Virus record (IMG/VR): IMGVR_UViG_3300047564_004512
Span: 1-42,171 of that record
Length of the DNA stretch: 42,171 bases
DNA from: a virus
Reading direction: 5' to 3' (one strand)
The translations under genes and the position numbers were made by a program. Of this stretch, positions 38,935-42,171 are shown in pieces. Within the stretch, counting starts at the first letter, position 1. The number at the start of each line of letters is the position of its first letter. The notes beneath the pieces were generated by a model. That model was given only the letters and a program-made list of their open reading frames with translations. It made no database searches and was not told the origin of the DNA.

Positions 38935-41778
38935 TTAATAGAGAGCGGCTGATAGAACTTGCTTAAACATATTTCTACTATCACTATTTAACATGCTGGA
39001 ATCATAATCTATTCTTGGTCTCGAAGTCTGTCCAGCACTTCCCAAAGCAGTATTTGCTGCTTGCTGTGGTGGAGGAAGTATTATAGTTGATGGGGATTTT
39101 CTATCATAACTAGCAGATTGACTAATAGCACTCGGAGACACTTTGGGTTTAGTTGAAGATACTGCTGCTTGACTTGGTTTAGCGGGTTGTTGAGATGCTT
39201 GAGGGGCTGGTTTAACAGGAACACTAACAAAAGGAGCATTCATGTTCAATTCGACACTTTCCCCCTTTGGACCTAAAATTTTCCCCTTTTTATCTCCTAA
39301 AATTTCAGCAAACTTACTAAAATCTGTAGTTTCAGATTCTGATGATACTGGTGCTGAAGGTGCTGATGATGTCGATGGTGGTGGTGCGGAAGCAATTGGA
39401 TCTGAAGTTGGTGGTGGAGTGGATCCAGATCCCTTACCTCTTTTTCTAAATTCTGCAGCAATAGCATCTGTATATTTAGTCCCCTTAGTTCCAAATCCAT
39501 CCGCACCAACTTGACCCGTATTCAACCATCTTTCAGCACCACCCATTCCTTGGTTATGAGCATAACCCAAAATCTGAAGTTTTCTTTGAGGATTAGCATT
39601 TTTATATTTTGCATTTCCCATCAAGTAAGTATGATTTGCCTTCGTATACCCAGCAAATAGTGTTTCTTGTAACTGTGGATTTTTTCTAAAAGCTGCTCTA
39701 GCTGAAGGAGTATGTCCTGGATCTGGTACACCAGCATGTCTTGATCCATCAGTTTTTGCAGCTGCACCCATCTGATATCTTCCATCATAATGTCCTCCAC
39801 TACCTCCAGCAATATCATATCTACCACCAGACTCTATCTTTGCAACAGTATTCCTAAACAAGTCCCAATCTTCTTTAGTAAATCCCATCTTTGAATATAT
39901 CGAAGATGGTTCAACAGCACCTCCTGCCTGACCACCTCCTCCACCACCATCACCGCCTCCACCATCGCCGCCTCCACCATCGCCACCATCTCCAGAGGAT
40001 GCTCCAGGGCGAGACTTCATATTTTGTTGATATTTTTTGCTAGCAGAAACTTCTGCATAGATTCTATTTCTAGCCCATTTCCTAAAAGAATATGATAGTG
40101 AACTTGTATCTATATCATCATCAACATCTATTAATCCATTTTCATATGCCTTGAACATCTCATAGGACATATTATCGGCAGCACCATCAGTTGTGGATTT
40201 TAATATAGTTTCGCCCATAGCGATGGCCATACCGATTCTCAACAAATCTCCAATAAATGTTGACTTTTTAAAACCATCACTTAGTTTGAGTAGATATTTT
40301 GATTGATCGTCACCAAAGAAAGATTTTGAATTTTTAATTGCTTTTTGAGAAATTGCAAAAGGTCTTGATCTATTCAAAACTGCCTTTTTGCTTTCCTTAG
40401 ATTCAAATGTTCTTTTTTGAACTCCAGTTTCTCTAGTTATACCAGAAGGAGATGATCCTGATGTTGGTCTTGTAAGCTTCTGTACTTTACCACCCTTTGC
40501 TTTTTGTTCTACTTTTGAAGCTTCCTTTTCTGCTTGACTAACCCTTCCGGTTAGATTTTTATACATTGATTTCGCAAACCAATCTCCAATAGCAGCACCA
40601 ACAAATCCACCAACAGCTGTTCCAACAACTGGTATTGGAATCAATCCAGTACCAATAGCACCACCAATAGCACCGCCGATAGATGCTCCAATCGCACCAA
40701 CTATTGCCCTATCTAGAGGTTCTCCCATAGCTAAATCTATAGCAATTCCCAATATTGCACCAATAACAGGAACTCTTTTAAATATTTTACTAAATGCTTT
40801 CAATCTACCAACAAGTTTTTTAGCACCTTGAGTTGCAGCAAGATCCGCAGCCTTTTTCGATCCAGAAGCTGCTGCTTTCGATGCAGTTTGTGCTACTTTC
40901 TTTGCTGCTTCAGTTCCAGTTTGCCCAAGTATTTTTTTAGCAATTGATTTTAATGGACCACCAACTAAGTTGAATATATATCCACCAGCTTTTTTTAAGA
41001 GACCTGTCAATAAAGATCCAGCCTTGAATAATAATTTTCCAATTAATTTTATTGGCCCACCAAATATTTTTGCTGATAACTTAGCTAGAAATTTAATTTG
41101 TTTAGGAAAATTAGTAGCTAATGATATTATTCCGAATTTAAGAACTTTCCACAAATTATCAACACCAGAAGAAATTCCTTTGATAACATCAATTATTTGC
41201 GGAATATAATTAAATGCCCAGTTTGCTAAACTACCAAGAAAAACATTTAACAAATAATTTGTAATAAAATCGAATATATTACCAGAAGGTTTTGGTGCTC
41301 CCTTTCCAATTTTTTTAGTTTTAGATGGTTTCTTTTCTAATTCATCTTCTTTAGATTTTCTTTTTTGTCGTTCTAACTCTTTTCTCTTTCTAGTATACTC
41401 ATTTTTATCAAATAAAGCACTCTTATCCATTAATGATTTTATAGTGACTAGAGTACTTTTTATTATCAATAATTCATCAAGTAATGGATTATCGGATTCT
41501 TTTTTAACAAGTGCAGATGACTCAGATTTAACTAATGCTCCACCTTTAGAGTCTGTTCCAGAAGAGTTTAAATTTGGTAATTGAGTTTTCTTTGCTAAAA
41601 ATTTTTCAGTAGTTACTTTGACTATTTTTCCTTTTATTTCTTTCTCTGCTTTATCTTTTACCATTCCCTTTATTATGTTTCCACCGCCACCTGCTGCTGT
41701 CCTTGCACCACCGCTTATAGCTCCTCTAGCAGCAGAGGTTGCTAACATTCTACCAGCAGTAGCGAGAAGTGGTAACAT
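38935..41778 (-). CDS. Long tail protein with a lytic transglycosylase/lysozyme-like domain, 947 aa
   Basis: The N-terminal half is Lys/Ala-rich with long hydrophobic stretches (335-400, VIGAILGIAIDLAMGEPLDR, then GASIGGAIGGAIGTGLIPIP) like tape-measure proteins. A Gly/Asp linker (597-619) leads to an SLT/lysozyme-type domain (630-782) with the catalytic-looking KIESGGRYD (E649), DGRYQMG and LGYAHNQG. The tail is Pro/Ser-rich with DFSKFAEILGDKKG (819-832). It probably opens peptidoglycan during infection and may span the tail tube or hub. T4 carries this activity in gp5, so the task seems to have moved here. Confidence 0.7.
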   Translation of the reverse strand: MLPLLATAGRMLATSAARGAISGGARTAAGGGGNIIKGMVKDKAEKEIKGKIVKVTTEKFLAKKTQLPNLNSSGTDSKGGALVKSESSALVKKESDNPLLDELLIIKSTLVTIKSLMDKSALFDKNEYTRKRKELERQKRKSKEDELEKKPSKTKKIGKGAPKPSGNIFDFITNYLLNVFLGSLANWAFNYIPQIIDVIKGISSGVDNLWKVLKFGIISLATNFPKQIKFLAKLSAKIFGGPIKLIGKLLFKAGSLLTGLLKKAGGYIFNLVGGPLKSIAKKILGQTGTEAAKKVAQTASKAAASGSKKAADLAATQGAKKLVGRLKAFSKIFKRVPVIGAILGIAIDLAMGEPLDRAIVGAIGASIGGAIGGAIGTGLIPIPVVGTAVGGFVGAAIGDWFAKSMYKNLTGRVSQAEKEASKVEQKAKGGKVQKLTRPTSGSSPSGITRETGVQKRTFESKESKKAVLNRSRPFAISQKAIKNSKSFFGDDQSKYLLKLSDGFKKSTFIGDLLRIGMAIAMGETILKSTTDGAADNMSYEMFKAYENGLIDVDDDIDTSSLSYSFRKWARNRIYAEVSASKKYQQNMKSRPGASSGDGGDGGGGDGGGGDGGGGGGQAGGAVEPSSIYSKMGFTKEDWDLFRNTVAKIESGGRYDIAGGSGGHYDGRYQMGAAAKTDGSRHAGVPDPGHTPSARAAFRKNPQLQETLFAGYTKANHTYLMGNAKYKNANPQRKLQILGYAHNQGMGGAERWLNTGQVGADGFGTKGTKYTDAIAAEFRKRGKGSGSTPPPTSDPIASAPPPSTSSAPSAPVSSESETTDFSKFAEILGDKKGKILGPKGESVELNMNAPFVSVPVKPAPQASQQPAKPSQAAVSSTKPKVSPSAISQSASYDRKSPSTIILPPPQQAANTALGSAGQTSRPRIDYDSSMLNSDSRNMFKQVLSAALY

Positions 41779-41779
41779 A

Positions 41780-42171
41780 TCAATACTCCAGTATGTTTAG
41801 AAGAGACTTTACAGCAGTATAATGACTAAATTCTGCCATGTTTATAGAAGAGAAATTGACTGGAGGAGTTCCAGTATTACCAGTCATAGAACCACTAGTC
41901 ACTGGTTTAGCAGAAAGATTTGCTGCTGCTAAATTAAGAATCTGAGGAGTTCCAGCGGTTGGGGGAGTTGGAACATTAGATTTTGGTGGGGTTGGAGCAA
42001 TCTGAGCTGCTGATGGCGGTAACATACCAGCTTTCTCATAAGCAGATTTTTGTTCGCCAGACATAATAATATCACCTCTCTTATCACCCAAAATTTCAGC
42101 AAACTTACTAAAATCAACAGACTCTTCTGCTGGAGGTTGTGATCCACTACCTCCGCCCCCTCCACCTGCAC
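41780..42171 (-). CDS. Partial tail protein, N-terminus off the window
   Basis: The frame is open at the right edge. It reads AGGGGGSGSQPPAEESVDFS, then KFAEILGDKRGD, and ends with a Pro/Thr-rich part (PPKSNVPTPPTAGTPQILNL). The Gly linker and the DFSKFAEILGDK motif repeat those at the end of the 947-aa protein just downstream. It is therefore probably a second copy of a related tail protein. The stop is 2 bases before the next ATG. Confidence 0.7.
   Translation of the reverse strand, partial: AGGGGGGSGSQPPAEESVDFSKFAEILGDKRGDIIMSGEQKSAYEKAGMLPPSAAQIAPTPPKSNVPTPPTAGTPQILNLAAANLSAKPVTSGSMTGNTGTPPVNFSSINMAEFSHYTAVKSLLNILEY

Noticed and set aside
39242-39514. Plus-strand frame opposite the Pro/Ser-rich tail of the 947-aa protein
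   Set aside because: It is low-complexity antisense to a real gene, and no gene in the window is convincingly on the plus strand.

Overview
The window looks like part of a T4-like cyanomyovirus that infects marine Synechococcus or Prochlorococcus. The evidence is a gp5-type OB-fold baseplate hub protein, a gp27-like hub neighbour, a giant cyanophage-style tail fibre, a phage-length CP12 Calvin-cycle regulator, several tRNAs with A/U-rich anticodons, tightly overlapping minus-strand genes (ATGA, TGATG, TAATG junctions) and low-GC DNA. Every supported gene lies on the minus strand, so transcription runs from high to low coordinates. Both window edges cut genes.

Layout from right to left, in the direction of transcription. 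Positions 42171-32582 hold baseplate and tail genes: a partial protein, a long tail protein with a transglycosylase-like domain, a gp27-like hub protein, cp12, gp5, a spike-like protein and two related structural proteins. Positions 32585-30830 hold a strong sigma70-type promoter, four tRNAs, small genes, a 2OG-Fe(II) oxygenase gene and a 220-base region of strongly structured non-coding RNA. Positions 30476-23078 hold another oxygenase, a Mom-like acyltransferase and a 1999-residue tail fibre. Positions 23075-10833 hold a SprT-like protease, a YkgJ-like Cys-rich protein, seven more 2OG-Fe(II) oxygenase genes, two related short tail-fibre (collar) proteins and a coiled-coil protein. One of the collar proteins carries a Tyr/Gln/Pro/Arg-rich insertion of about 320 residues.

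Positions 10836-1 are an early/accessory region of mostly small unknown genes. They include an SF2 helicase, a beta-class DNA methyltransferase, a YczE/YitT-like membrane protein, an RlpA-like protein, an SPFH C-terminal stub and several small membrane proteins.

Regulation. Seven intergenic cassettes share one design: a 20-bp imperfect dyad (GGACAG-N8-CTGTCC type), then 30-32 bases, then a TATAAT -10 box and a short leader. In four of them a rho-independent terminator for the preceding operon fills the spacer. They resemble the PeSL (promoter-early stem-loop) cassettes known from T4-type phages, but the fixed dyad-to--10 spacing suggests a bound regulator. Two other promoters have canonical -35/-10 boxes whose -35 contains the stop codon of the gene before. 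Structural genes are preceded by ATAAATA or CTAAATA, like T4 late promoters.

How the genes may work together. The structural genes build the baseplate hub and fibres. The early operons carry DNA modification and membrane or envelope functions. The many 2OG-Fe(II) oxygenases next to the fibre genes, together with a Tyr/Pro-rich insertion at the probable tip of one fibre, raise the untested idea that virion proteins are hydroxylated.
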